A stretch of 9,535 bases of DNA from an uncultured Thalassolituus sp. (GTDB lineage: Bacteria > Pseudomonadota > Gammaproteobacteria > Pseudomonadales > Oceanobacteraceae). The notes below the pieces were generated by a model. It was not told the origin of the DNA and did no database searches. It saw only the letters and a program-made list of their open reading frames with translations. A program made the position numbers and the translations under genes. Below, in pieces: positions 1 through 6,356 of the stretch. Every line of letters starts with the position of its first letter. Within the stretch, counting starts at the first letter, position 1. Location of the stretch: NCBI GenBank assembly GCA_913054055.1, contig CAJXIT010000119.1, positions 1 through 9,535 of the forward strand. Direction: 5' to 3'.

Positions 1-476
1 ACCACTTTAAAATGAGTATTAGATTGTTCACTTTGATTAACAACCACTTGAGCGAGCAATGTAATAATTAAACAGACAATAACCAATAGAAATGCCAGAG
101 GCCCTTGCTCAAACAAAAAATGCTGACTAAGTACAAAATAACAAAGAAATATTAATACATAGCTATCTCGTTTACTTTGAACTTCTAAAGGCTTCAGCGC
201 CAGCCCCGCTACCAACAAGGTAACAGCCGACTCAATACTTAAAGAAAAACCATAGCTAAAATAAACACCAGAAAAACCTGCACAAACCAGCAAGCCTTTA
301 ATAATATTTGTAGGCGGCTTAATTTTTCCTTTATATATAGCGTAACGCCACGCGATTATCAAAGGTGATAACAGTAACACCCACAATGGCAAAAAATCAC
401 TGTGCAATAATAAAGCACAGGTAACACTCAAAAATAAATAAAATAACGAACGGCGAGTCAAAACACTAACTTGCAT
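1..476 (-). CDS. tgpA: TgpA-type membrane transglutaminase, N-terminal part (cut by window edge)
   Basis: This is the first 158 codons of a membrane protein; the rest lies beyond base 1. Read from ATG at 476, it begins MQVSVLTRRSLFYLFL and has about five or six hydrophobic segments, near residues 10-24, 28-46, 59-75, 82-93, 104-122 and 126-147. The stretch around residues 88-122 (LALKPLEVQSKRD, then a hydrophobic run ending in SQHFLF) matches the conserved DUF3488 region at the N-terminus of TgpA proteins. In that family the membrane domain is followed by a periplasmic transglutaminase-like domain with a Cys-His-Asp triad, which cannot be seen here. The ATG directly abuts the stop codon of the DUF58 gene (TAAATG), with GAGGG four bases before it, so translation is probably coupled. 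TgpA is reported to be essential in Pseudomonas aeruginosa; its substrate is not settled. The family call rests on the membrane domain plus the moxR-DUF58 neighbours. Confidence 0.86.
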   Translation of the reverse strand, partial: MQVSVLTRRSLFYLFLSVTCALLLHSDFLPLWVLLLSPLIIAWRYAIYKGKIKPPTNIIKGLLVCAGFSGVYFSYGFSLSIESAVTLLVAGLALKPLEVQSKRDSYVLIFLCYFVLSQHFLFEQGPLAFLLVIVCLIITLLAQVVVNQSEQSNTHFKV

Positions 477-1511
477 TTAACCCTCACTCTTAAGATTAGA
501 GGTATCAAAAGCACTTTCAGCCACGACTTCCTTAGTGGCAAGGCCATACAAAGCTAATCGCTCTAGACATTGTTTTTTATGCTGCTCACCAGCTCCCATA
601 TCCACCTGCCCATCAGGTAATAGCAAGCCAAATTCATCTCCACTATCATGGGCGGTTAAAACCCAGCCACATAAAATTTGAAGACGCGTTTCTTCAGCTA
701 CACCTTTTAACGCATCCCAATCCAGCCATCTTGAAGAACCTTCAGCAGATGAAAATTCTTTTGTTAACAGCTGAGACGTTTTAGCGAAATGACGCCATGC
801 AACATGTTTTAAGGAGTGTCCAGCTTGATAAGGCTTAAAACCATAAAAATCATCCGCCCACTGCCCTTTAACCTGAACATCAGACTCGAACTCATCTTCT
901 TCATCACCCGATACTGAGGTAGATTTTTTAAATTGTCTAAAAATTGGTTTTGGGTAAACCGCACCGTCAAAATCCAATTTAACCCATGTCCAGCATCTCA
1001 ACAGACCTAATGGATAATGACTATACAGGGTAAACCGTGGCACATTTACATAACCGCGCCCCTCAGTTTCAAAGGATAGTTTTGCAGAAAGTTCATCCCT
1101 CACTGCATCTAACTGAAAAACCTCGCGTCTAAACAATCCTAAATACAACCCTTCTTTGGGACTTCCTTTTTCAATGCTTAGTTTGATTTCAGCTGTTCCT
1201 TTTTCACCAGCAAAAACTGACTCAAACCTCCCAGCCGCAAGTCTCAATCCAGATAAATTTCCATAGGTAAACGCAATGGAGGACACGAACAATCCAACCA
1301 ATATACAGGAGAAGGCAAACAATAAATTATTTTGGTAGTTGATTGCCGTAACAAACATTAACGACACCATCGCAATATAAAACAAGCCAATACGACCTGG
1401 AAATATAAAAATACGACGCTGTGTTAATGTGACAACAGGGATTTCTTTGAGTCTTTTTTCTAAAAAACGAGTAATTCGTTTTTCAATAAAAGTATTGAAT
1501 TTAGAAATCAC
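477..1511 (-). CDS. DUF58 membrane protein, partner of MoxR ATPase
   Basis: This is a DUF58-family protein. The open frame extends to a TTG at 1544 (355 residues), but I prefer GTG at 1511 (344 residues). The GTG overlaps the stop of the moxR gene as GTGA, and it leaves about 29 residues before the conserved TLTQRRIFIFP segment, close to what I recall for Pseudomonas homologues. Neither start has a clear Shine-Dalgarno sequence, so coupling to moxR translation is likely. Numbered from the TTG, two membrane segments lie near residues 52-69 and 73-94. The family segment RGYVNVPRFTLYSHYPLG is at 163-180, and the DUF58 core motif (DDFYGFKPYQAGHSLKHVAW, then KTSQLLTKEF) is at 231-264. An acidic patch, DEEDEFESD, precedes the core. 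Proteins of this kind are usually encoded beside a MoxR ATPase and a transglutaminase, as here. The precise biochemical role is unknown. Confidence 0.88.
   Translation of the reverse strand: MISKFNTFIEKRITRFLEKRLKEIPVVTLTQRRIFIFPGRIGLFYIAMVSLMFVTAINYQNNLLFAFSCILVGLFVSSIAFTYGNLSGLRLAAGRFESVFAGEKGTAEIKLSIEKGSPKEGLYLGLFRREVFQLDAVRDELSAKLSFETEGRGYVNVPRFTLYSHYPLGLLRCWTWVKLDFDGAVYPKPIFRQFKKSTSVSGDEEDEFESDVQVKGQWADDFYGFKPYQAGHSLKHVAWRHFAKTSQLLTKEFSSAEGSSRWLDWDALKGVAEETRLQILCGWVLTAHDSGDEFGLLLPDGQVDMGAGEQHKKQCLERLALYGLATKEVVAESAFDTSNLKSEG
481..485 (-). promoter_or_regulatory. Ribosome binding site of tgpA
   Basis: GAGGG on the minus strand lies four bases before the ATG at 476, inside the last codons of the DUF58 gene. 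The spacing is short, but it supports this start, which follows the upstream stop codon with no gap. Confidence 0.5.
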
Positions 1512-2422
1512 AGCACAGGGGTGATATTTAATAGGTTTTGACAAAGGTGTGCATCATAACGACCCATTGCGGCCACTAACCTGTGCTCAGAAACCGGCAA
1601 AAATACGGCTTGAACATCATCAGGTGATACATAGTCTCGACCTGAAAGCAGCGCCCAAGCTTTAGCGGCATTCATCAATGCTAGCGAACCACGGGGAGAT
1701 AAACCATAACGCAACTCTTTATGATTACGCGTAGCGCCAACTAATCGTTGCAAGTAATCCAAAAGCGTAGAACTTGTTGTGACTTGCTGCACACGTTTTT
1801 GAAAAGCGGTGAACTCATCCAGAGTGACTAAAGGCTTTATTACTTCAACGCCAGCCTTTTTCCCTTCAAGCAATAATCGCTCAGCCTGTTCGGTTGGATA
1901 CCCCAGTTCAATTCGCATCAAGAAGCGATCTAACTGAGATTCAGGCAGTGGAAATGTACCCGATTGAGATGATGGGTTCTGTGTAGCAATTACAAAAAAT
2001 GGGAAAGGTAATAATTGAGTTTGGCCGTCGATGCTCACCTGCCGCTCTTCCATTGCTTCTAATAAAGCACTTTGAGTTTTAGGTGTAGCACGGTTGATTT
2101 CATCAGCTAAAACCAATTGAGAAAAAACCGGCCCTTTGTGCAAAACAAAACCCGCTTCCTGTCCATTTACTTGCTGCTGAAAAACGCTACTGCCAATTAT
2201 ATCTGCAGGGAGCATATCACTAGTGAATTGAATACGCTGATATTGAAGTCCCAAAACCTTTGCTATTGCATGGCTCAGAGTGGTTTTACCCATTCCAGGC
2301 AAATCTTCGACTAGTAAATGGCCTTCAGCTAAAAGACAGCTTAAAGATAATTTGATCTGATGCTCTTTACCTAAAACGGCCTTATTTAACTGGGCCAATA
2401 CGGCAGATAACGTTGCATCCAT
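1508..2422 (-). CDS. MoxR-type AAA+ ATPase
   Basis: This is a cytoplasmic AAA+ ATPase of the MoxR family, 304 residues long, which is normal for the family. Visible motifs are Walker A with the PGMGKTT loop at 42-48, Walker B LVLADEINR at 103-111, sensor-1 VIATQNP at 144-150, the arginine-finger segment SQLDRFLMR at 162-170, and the C-terminal sensor-2 segment LSPRGSLAL at 241-249. MoxR proteins are thought to act as chaperone-like remodelers of partner proteins, often VWA or DUF58 proteins encoded next door. Here the DUF58 gene follows, probably through a GTGA overlap. The start is ATG at 2422, with AAGGA seven bases upstream. The gene begins 26 bases after the metZ stop, so it could be read with the metabolic cluster. 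The family call is secure; the cellular role in this organism is an inference from context (envelope function). Confidence 0.93.
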   Translation of the reverse strand: MDATLSAVLAQLNKAVLGKEHQIKLSLSCLLAEGHLLVEDLPGMGKTTLSHAIAKVLGLQYQRIQFTSDMLPADIIGSSVFQQQVNGQEAGFVLHKGPVFSQLVLADEINRATPKTQSALLEAMEERQVSIDGQTQLLPFPFFVIATQNPSSQSGTFPLPESQLDRFLMRIELGYPTEQAERLLLEGKKAGVEVIKPLVTLDEFTAFQKRVQQVTTSSTLLDYLQRLVGATRNHKELRYGLSPRGSLALMNAAKAWALLSGRDYVSPDDVQAVFLPVSEHRLVAAMGRYDAHLCQNLLNITPVL

Positions 2423-2429
2423 TAATTTT

Positions 2430-2434
2430 TCCTT
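2430..2434 (-). promoter_or_regulatory. Ribosome binding site of the moxR gene
   Basis: AAGGA on the minus strand lies seven bases before the ATG at 2422, in the 26-base gap after metZ. It fixes the moxR start and shows that this gene is translated independently, unlike the DUF58 gene behind it. Confidence 0.6.
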
Positions 2435-2448
2435 AAGCTTTTAGCGTT

Positions 2449-3654
2449 TTAAGAGATACGACTCAAACCAAAAGATAGATCACGTTTAATATCTTCAATA
2501 TCTTCTAGACCGCATGCGATGCGAACCAATCCATCCGATATTCCAGCTTTCGCTCTATCTTCAGGTGCCACTCGACAATGAGTAGTAGTAGCGGGATGTG
2601 TGATAGTGGTTTTTGCATCACCAAGGTTAGCGGTAATAGAAAGCATTCTTGTACTGTCTATTACTTTCCAGGCAGCCTCTTGACCACCCTTCACCTCAAA
2701 CGCTAACACTCCACCAAATAATTTTTGCTGAGCTATGGCAAGTTCATGCTGAGGATGTTCCTCTAAGCCAGCATAATTCACTGACAAAACGGCTGGCTGC
2801 TGCTTTAACCAATGGGCTAATTCTAATGCTTTTTCGCTATGGGCTTTCATGCGAATATTTAAGGTTTCTAAACCCTTCAGCATCACCCACGCATTAAATG
2901 GACTCATGGTTGGGCCAACACTTCTTAGTACACCAACCACCTCTTCCATCAACTCAGAACAGCCTAACACGGCTCCTCCCAAGCAACGACCTTGGCCGTC
3001 AATGTATTTTGTAGCACTGTGAATAACCACATCCACACCGTATTTTAATGGCTGCTGCAAAGCTGGCGTGCAAAAGCAGTTATCAACCGCTACCAAAATA
3101 TTTTTAGATTTGGCAAGCTTCACTAAAGCCGATAAATCACCTACTTCGTTCATAGGGTTAGAAGGAGACTCTAAAAAGAACAATTTAGTATTGTCTTTTA
3201 TTGCGGCCTCCCATTCATTCACATCCGTCAATGAAACATAATCTACCGTGATGCCTAGCTTACTTACATATTTCTGAAACATCACATTGGTCGAGCCAAA
3301 AATGCTTCGACTAGAAACGATGTGATCACCCGGTGACAATAAAGCTAAAATGGTCGAAAAAATAGCAGACATACCCGACGCAGTAGCCACACATTGCTCA
3401 GCCCCCTCTAACGCCGCCAAACGCTGCTCAAAATTTCTGACTGTAGGATTGGTATAACGTGTGTAAACGTTACCCGGTTCATCACCACCAAAAATAGCCG
3501 CTGCTTCTTGCGCACTGCCAAACACATAACTGGATGTCAGAAACATAGCTTCACCATGTTCGTGCTCATCCGTACGTATTTGTCCTGCCCTTACGGCTAG
3601 GGTTTCAAAAGAAGCCCCGTCCAGTTCAGCGTTATAGCGTTTATTTTCCGACAT
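2449..3654 (-). CDS. metZ: O-succinylhomoserine sulfhydrylase
   Basis: This is a PLP-dependent Cys/Met-metabolism enzyme that makes homocysteine directly from O-succinylhomoserine and sulfide, bypassing cystathionine. It has 401 residues; the Pseudomonas enzyme is about the same length. Visible features are YTRYTNPT at 64-71 (cofactor and neighbour-subunit contacts), ASGMSAI at 92-98, the PLP-binding aspartate in AVDN (D191), and the Schiff-base lysine K216 in HSATKYIDGQGR. The substrate-site segment NLGDAKTTITHPATTTH is at 343-359. The N-terminal segment FETLAVRAGQIRT and the NLGDAKTT version of the substrate loop look like MetZ rather than cystathionine gamma-synthase (MetB), but specificity is an inference. 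The ATG start lies eight bases after the purF stop with only a weak GAG ribosome signal, so coupling to purF is likely. The purF-metZ order is the one found in Pseudomonas. Confidence 0.93.
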   Translation of the reverse strand: MSENKRYNAELDGASFETLAVRAGQIRTDEHEHGEAMFLTSSYVFGSAQEAAAIFGGDEPGNVYTRYTNPTVRNFEQRLAALEGAEQCVATASGMSAIFSTILALLSPGDHIVSSRSIFGSTNVMFQKYVSKLGITVDYVSLTDVNEWEAAIKDNTKLFFLESPSNPMNEVGDLSALVKLAKSKNILVAVDNCFCTPALQQPLKYGVDVVIHSATKYIDGQGRCLGGAVLGCSELMEEVVGVLRSVGPTMSPFNAWVMLKGLETLNIRMKAHSEKALELAHWLKQQPAVLSVNYAGLEEHPQHELAIAQQKLFGGVLAFEVKGGQEAAWKVIDSTRMLSITANLGDAKTTITHPATTTHCRVAPEDRAKAGISDGLVRIACGLEDIEDIKRDLSFGLSRIS

Positions 3655-3662
3655 GATATTTA

Positions 3663-5180
3663 TTACTCAGCCGCTTCGTCGTTATGTAAATCGATTATGC
3701 CGCTTTCAGCATTTGCTGCCTTCTTTTTTGCGTCATTACGTTTTGTTTGTAAATTTTCCAAATACGCATCATTAATATCACCCGTTACGTATTCACTGTT
3801 AAATACCGAGCAATCAAAGTCGTATTTCACATCAGCACCATCACATGTCGCTTCAACTAGATCTTGCAGATCCTGATAAATTAACCAGTCAGCTCCAATG
3901 GCCTCCTGAATCTCTTCAACTGAACGATTGTGGGCAATAAACTCTTCTTTCGCTGGCATATCAATGCCGTACACATTCGGAAAACGCACCGGTGGAGCGG
4001 CACTGGCAAAGTACACATTATTAGCACCTGCATCGCGAGCCATCTCAATAATTTGCTCACAAGTAGTACCGCGCACAATTGAATCATCAACCAGTAACAC
4101 ATTTTTACCGCGGAACTCTAAATCCAATGCATTCAGTTTTTGCTTAACAGACTTTTTACGTAGCTGTTGTCCAGGCATGATGAAAGTACGGCCGATATAG
4201 CGGTTTTTCATGAAGCCTTCGCGGTATTTAACACCTAAACGGTTTGCTAATTCTAATGCACTACTACGACTAGTATCTGGTATTGGAATCACCACATCAA
4301 TATCGTGATCTGGGCGCTCACGCATAATTTTTTCAGCCAAACGCGCACCCATTTTTAAACGTGCTTTATAAACTGAAATTTTATCAATAATCGAATCTGG
4401 GCGAGCAAAATATACATGTTCAAAAATACAAGGAGTAAGCTGTGGATTCTCGGCGCACTGCATAGAGTGCAACTCACCTTCTTCGCTAATGTATATGGCT
4501 TCGCCTGGCTCAATATCACGTACAAGCTCAAAACCTAACGCATCCAATGCCACACTTTCAGAAGCAATCATGTACTCAACGCCTTGCTCGGTTTCACGCT
4601 TACCATAAACTGCTGGACGAATACCGTTTGGATCACGAAAACCTACAACACCATAACCTACGATCATGGCAATGGCTGCGTAACCACCTTTTACTCGCTT
4701 ATGAACACGCTTAACCGCTTCAAAAATATCATCTTGATTGGGTGTTAGTGTTTTTTGATCATGCAGTTCATGAGCAAATACATTCAATAACACTTCAGAG
4801 TCACTGTTAGTATTGATATGACGTAGATCTTCACGATAAACATCTTTAACTAAATCAGCCGTGTTTGTTAAATTGCCATTGTGAGCCAATACAATGCCGT
4901 AAGGGCTGTTCACATAAAAAGGTTGAGCTTCAGCTGAAGTTGAGCTGCCAGCAGTGGGATAACGAATATGGCCAATCCCCATATTGCCCACAAGGCGCTT
5001 CATATGACGAGAGCGAAATACGTCTTTTACCAAGCCGTTGTCTTTACGAAGAAAAAAACGACCTTCGTCACACGTCACCATTCCAGCTGCGTCTTGCCCA
5101 CGATGCTGTAAAACAGTGAGAGCATCATACAACCCTTGATTCACATTGCTCTTAGCAACCAAACCAACAATGCCACACAT
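3663..5180 (-). CDS. purF: Amidophosphoribosyltransferase (PRPP amidotransferase)
   Basis: This enzyme catalyses the committed step of purine synthesis, converting PRPP and glutamine to 5-phosphoribosylamine. It has 505 residues, the same length as E. coli PurF, and aligns from end to end by eye. The N-terminal glutaminase (Ntn) domain starts MCGIVG, so Cys2 becomes the N-terminal nucleophile after methionine removal. The glutamine-site and oxyanion residues are present: R73 in HIRYPTAG, N101-G102 in HNGNL, and D127 in TNSDSE. The phosphoribosyltransferase domain carries the PRPP loop VLLVDDSIVRGTT at 361-373 and the flexible-loop region KNRYIGRTFIMPGQQLRKKS at 325-344. AAGAGGA six bases before the ATG gives a strong ribosome site. 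cvpA lies 29 bases upstream, the classic cvpA-purF pairing. In E. coli this pair is under PurR control, but no PurR box is evident here. Confidence 0.98.
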   Translation of the reverse strand: MCGIVGLVAKSNVNQGLYDALTVLQHRGQDAAGMVTCDEGRFFLRKDNGLVKDVFRSRHMKRLVGNMGIGHIRYPTAGSSTSAEAQPFYVNSPYGIVLAHNGNLTNTADLVKDVYREDLRHINTNSDSEVLLNVFAHELHDQKTLTPNQDDIFEAVKRVHKRVKGGYAAIAMIVGYGVVGFRDPNGIRPAVYGKRETEQGVEYMIASESVALDALGFELVRDIEPGEAIYISEEGELHSMQCAENPQLTPCIFEHVYFARPDSIIDKISVYKARLKMGARLAEKIMRERPDHDIDVVIPIPDTSRSSALELANRLGVKYREGFMKNRYIGRTFIMPGQQLRKKSVKQKLNALDLEFRGKNVLLVDDSIVRGTTCEQIIEMARDAGANNVYFASAAPPVRFPNVYGIDMPAKEEFIAHNRSVEEIQEAIGADWLIYQDLQDLVEATCDGADVKYDFDCSVFNSEYVTGDINDAYLENLQTKRNDAKKKAANAESGIIDLHNDEAAE

Positions 5181-5186
5181 GGCGAT

Positions 5187-5193
5187 TCCTCTT
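5187..5193 (-). promoter_or_regulatory. Ribosome binding site of purF
   Basis: AAGAGGA on the minus strand lies six bases before the ATG at 5180. It is among the best Shine-Dalgarno matches in the window and sits in the 29-base cvpA-purF gap. This start places the essential catalytic cysteine at position 2. Confidence 0.65.
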
Positions 5194-5209
5194 AAAGTTA
5201 TGAACCAGG

Positions 5210-5716
5210 CTAGTCTTTAACAGACTCACCCAGTGTAAGAAAAGTTTCAGCAGCCCCTGGTAAAATATCTTTTGACCAAGAAACCATTAATTCAAAATGC
5301 GGTATAAAAAAAGACGCTTGCCACCAAGGGTCTTTGCTCATAGGCGTCATTTGCAGCCCATAAACAGCTGCCATTACCAATATCAGTCCACGAGTGGTAC
5401 CAAATACCACTCCAAATAATCGATCAGTACCCGCTAAACCGGTTACCTTTACTAATTCGCCCACTAGATGATTAATCATAGCGCCTATAATCAGTGTGGT
5501 CGCAAATAAAATACCAAAAGCAGCACCGTATCGAGCAGACGGCGTCTCAATCCACTGAACCAATAAAACCTCAAGATGGCCACTAAAAACACGAGCAATT
5601 ACAAATGCAGACAGCCAACTTGCCAAGGACAACATCTCTTTAACAAAACCGCGTTTTATACTGATTAACGCTGAGATGATCACTACTGCTAAAATTAACC
5701 AATCGATCAACAACAT
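5210..5716 (-). CDS. cvpA: CvpA family inner-membrane protein
   Basis: This is a 168-residue integral membrane protein of the CvpA (colicin V production) family, with four predicted membrane segments near residues 3-19, 28-45, 63-85 and 102-121. Family hallmarks are the SIKRGFVKE segment at 19-27 after the first helix and the TDRLFGVVFGTTRG segment at 97-110 before the last helix. In E. coli it is needed for colicin V production and has been linked to envelope stress and bile resistance; its molecular activity is not established. It lies just before purF, as in most gammaproteobacteria. The ATG at 5716 has only a weak GGA seven bases upstream. The frame remains open for six more codons (starting CTG CTG GAC) back to a TAG, but offers no better start there. 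The 100-base gap to dedD is the largest complete intergenic gap after a finished gene on this side of the cluster. Confidence 0.93.
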   Translation of the reverse strand: MLLIDWLILAVVIISALISIKRGFVKEMLSLASWLSAFVIARVFSGHLEVLLVQWIETPSARYGAAFGILFATTLIIGAMINHLVGELVKVTGLAGTDRLFGVVFGTTRGLILVMAAVYGLQMTPMSKDPWWQASFFIPHFELMVSWSKDILPGAAETFLTLGESVKD

Positions 5717-5766
5717 ACTAATGTCCAGCAGCTTCTATTAGAGTGTATCGCATTGATTTTTAGGCC

Positions 5767-5793
5767 CTTTTTAGAAGCGCGCATTCTAACAAA
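5767..5793. repeat. Imperfect inverted repeat between dedD and cvpA
   Basis: The arms TTAGAA (5771-5776) and TTCTAA (5784-5789) are perfect complements around a seven-base GC-rich centre, GCGCGCA. Extending outward gives TTTTTAGAA against TTCTAACAA, with one mismatch in nine. On the minus-strand transcript it is followed by AAAAAGGGCC rather than a run of U, so it is not a standard rho-independent terminator. It could be a small hairpin or a protein-binding dyad; the sequence alone does not decide. Confidence 0.4.
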
Positions 5794-5794
5794 G

Positions 5795-5810
5795 GCAGCT
5801 GCATGATCAT
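5795..5810. repeat. Two adjacent 8-base palindromes
   Basis: GCAGCTGC (5795-5802) is followed immediately by ATGATCAT (5803-5810), each a perfect 8-base palindrome. They lie six bases past the dedD stop and close to the inverted repeat upstream of cvpA. Short palindromes arise by chance, so no function is claimed. Confidence 0.3.
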
Positions 5811-5816
5811 AGGGGG

Positions 5817-6356
5817 TTACCGATCCAGATAAGGCACTAATTGGCCTTTTATTTTGAAGGATTTATTTATAGCCACCAGTTTCTTCTCTAAACTGGACTT
5901 TTGCATACTTGGACCAACAAATACGCGTATATGCTTACCGTCAGCGGCGGCTTTATCAAATGCCTTATAACCGGCCTTTCTCAACTTATCTCGCAATGCT
6001 TTGGCGTTTTTAGGCTCTGCAAAGCTGGCCACCTGAATATGCCACACCTTGGCTTGACCACTGGCATCCACCACTGGAATATCAATGTTTTTTGGCTTGA
6101 TGATGTCACCATCCACTGTCATAGGTTTCATAGCGATAACAGAAGGCTCTCGCCCATCGTCTTTGTTATCACGACTTTCAATGGATAATGATTTAGGTAA
6201 TGGCATGCTCATATTAGGGATATTAATCTCTACAGGCACACTTTTGCTCAAATAGGCTGCATTTTCAGCCCTTGGCGTAATCATAGGCAAAACAATAATA
6301 GAAACAGCAACCAATACTCCTGCCCCTACCAGCTTTCTTTTTATACCTTCATCCAT
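5817..6356 (-). CDS. dedD: SPOR-domain cell-division protein, DedD type
   Basis: This is a bitopic inner-membrane protein of 179 residues. It has a short cytoplasmic N-terminus (MDEGIKRKL), one membrane helix at about 10-25, a periplasmic linker of roughly 75 residues with little predicted structure, and a C-terminal SPOR domain at about 103-177 (start VWHIQVASFAEPKNAKALRD). SPOR domains bind denuded glycan strands of septal peptidoglycan, and E. coli DedD localises to the division septum and promotes constriction. At 179 residues it is shorter than E. coli DedD, which I recall as about 220; the linker accounts for the difference. The ATG directly abuts the folC stop (TAAATG), with AAGGG seven bases upstream inside folC, so the two are co-translated. 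The folC-dedD-cvpA order matches Pseudomonas and E. coli. The dedD name rests on domain layout and position. Confidence 0.88.
   Translation of the reverse strand: MDEGIKRKLVGAGVLVAVSIIVLPMITPRAENAAYLSKSVPVEINIPNMSMPLPKSLSIESRDNKDDGREPSVIAMKPMTVDGDIIKPKNIDIPVVDASGQAKVWHIQVASFAEPKNAKALRDKLRKAGYKAFDKAAADGKHIRVFVGPSMQKSSLEKKLVAINKSFKIKGQLVPYLDR

Noticed and set aside
2423..2448. Terminator or hairpin between metZ and moxR
   Set aside because: Only five-base CTTAA/TTAAG arms with a long loop, which is too weak to call.
2117..2897. Plus-strand open frames opposite moxR (2117-2314) and metZ (2649-2897)
   Set aside because: Both lie opposite conserved coding sequence, and their translations show no domain or signal that I recognise.
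3881..4102. Second minus-strand frame of 73 codons inside purF
   Set aside because: It is a frame-shifted reading of the PurF phosphoribosyltransferase domain. The main frame is intact from end to end, so this is not a frameshift.
3928..4200. Plus-strand open frame of 90 codons opposite purF
   Set aside because: It lies wholly inside a well-conserved purF, has no recognisable domain, and is the expected antisense shadow of a long gene.
4865..5119. Plus-strand open frame opposite the start of purF
   Set aside because: Shadow of the conserved glutaminase domain; no ribosome site or family resemblance.
5767..5793. Rho-independent terminator after dedD
   Set aside because: A hairpin can form, but no U-tract follows it on the gene strand, and the GC-rich bases are in the loop rather than the stem.
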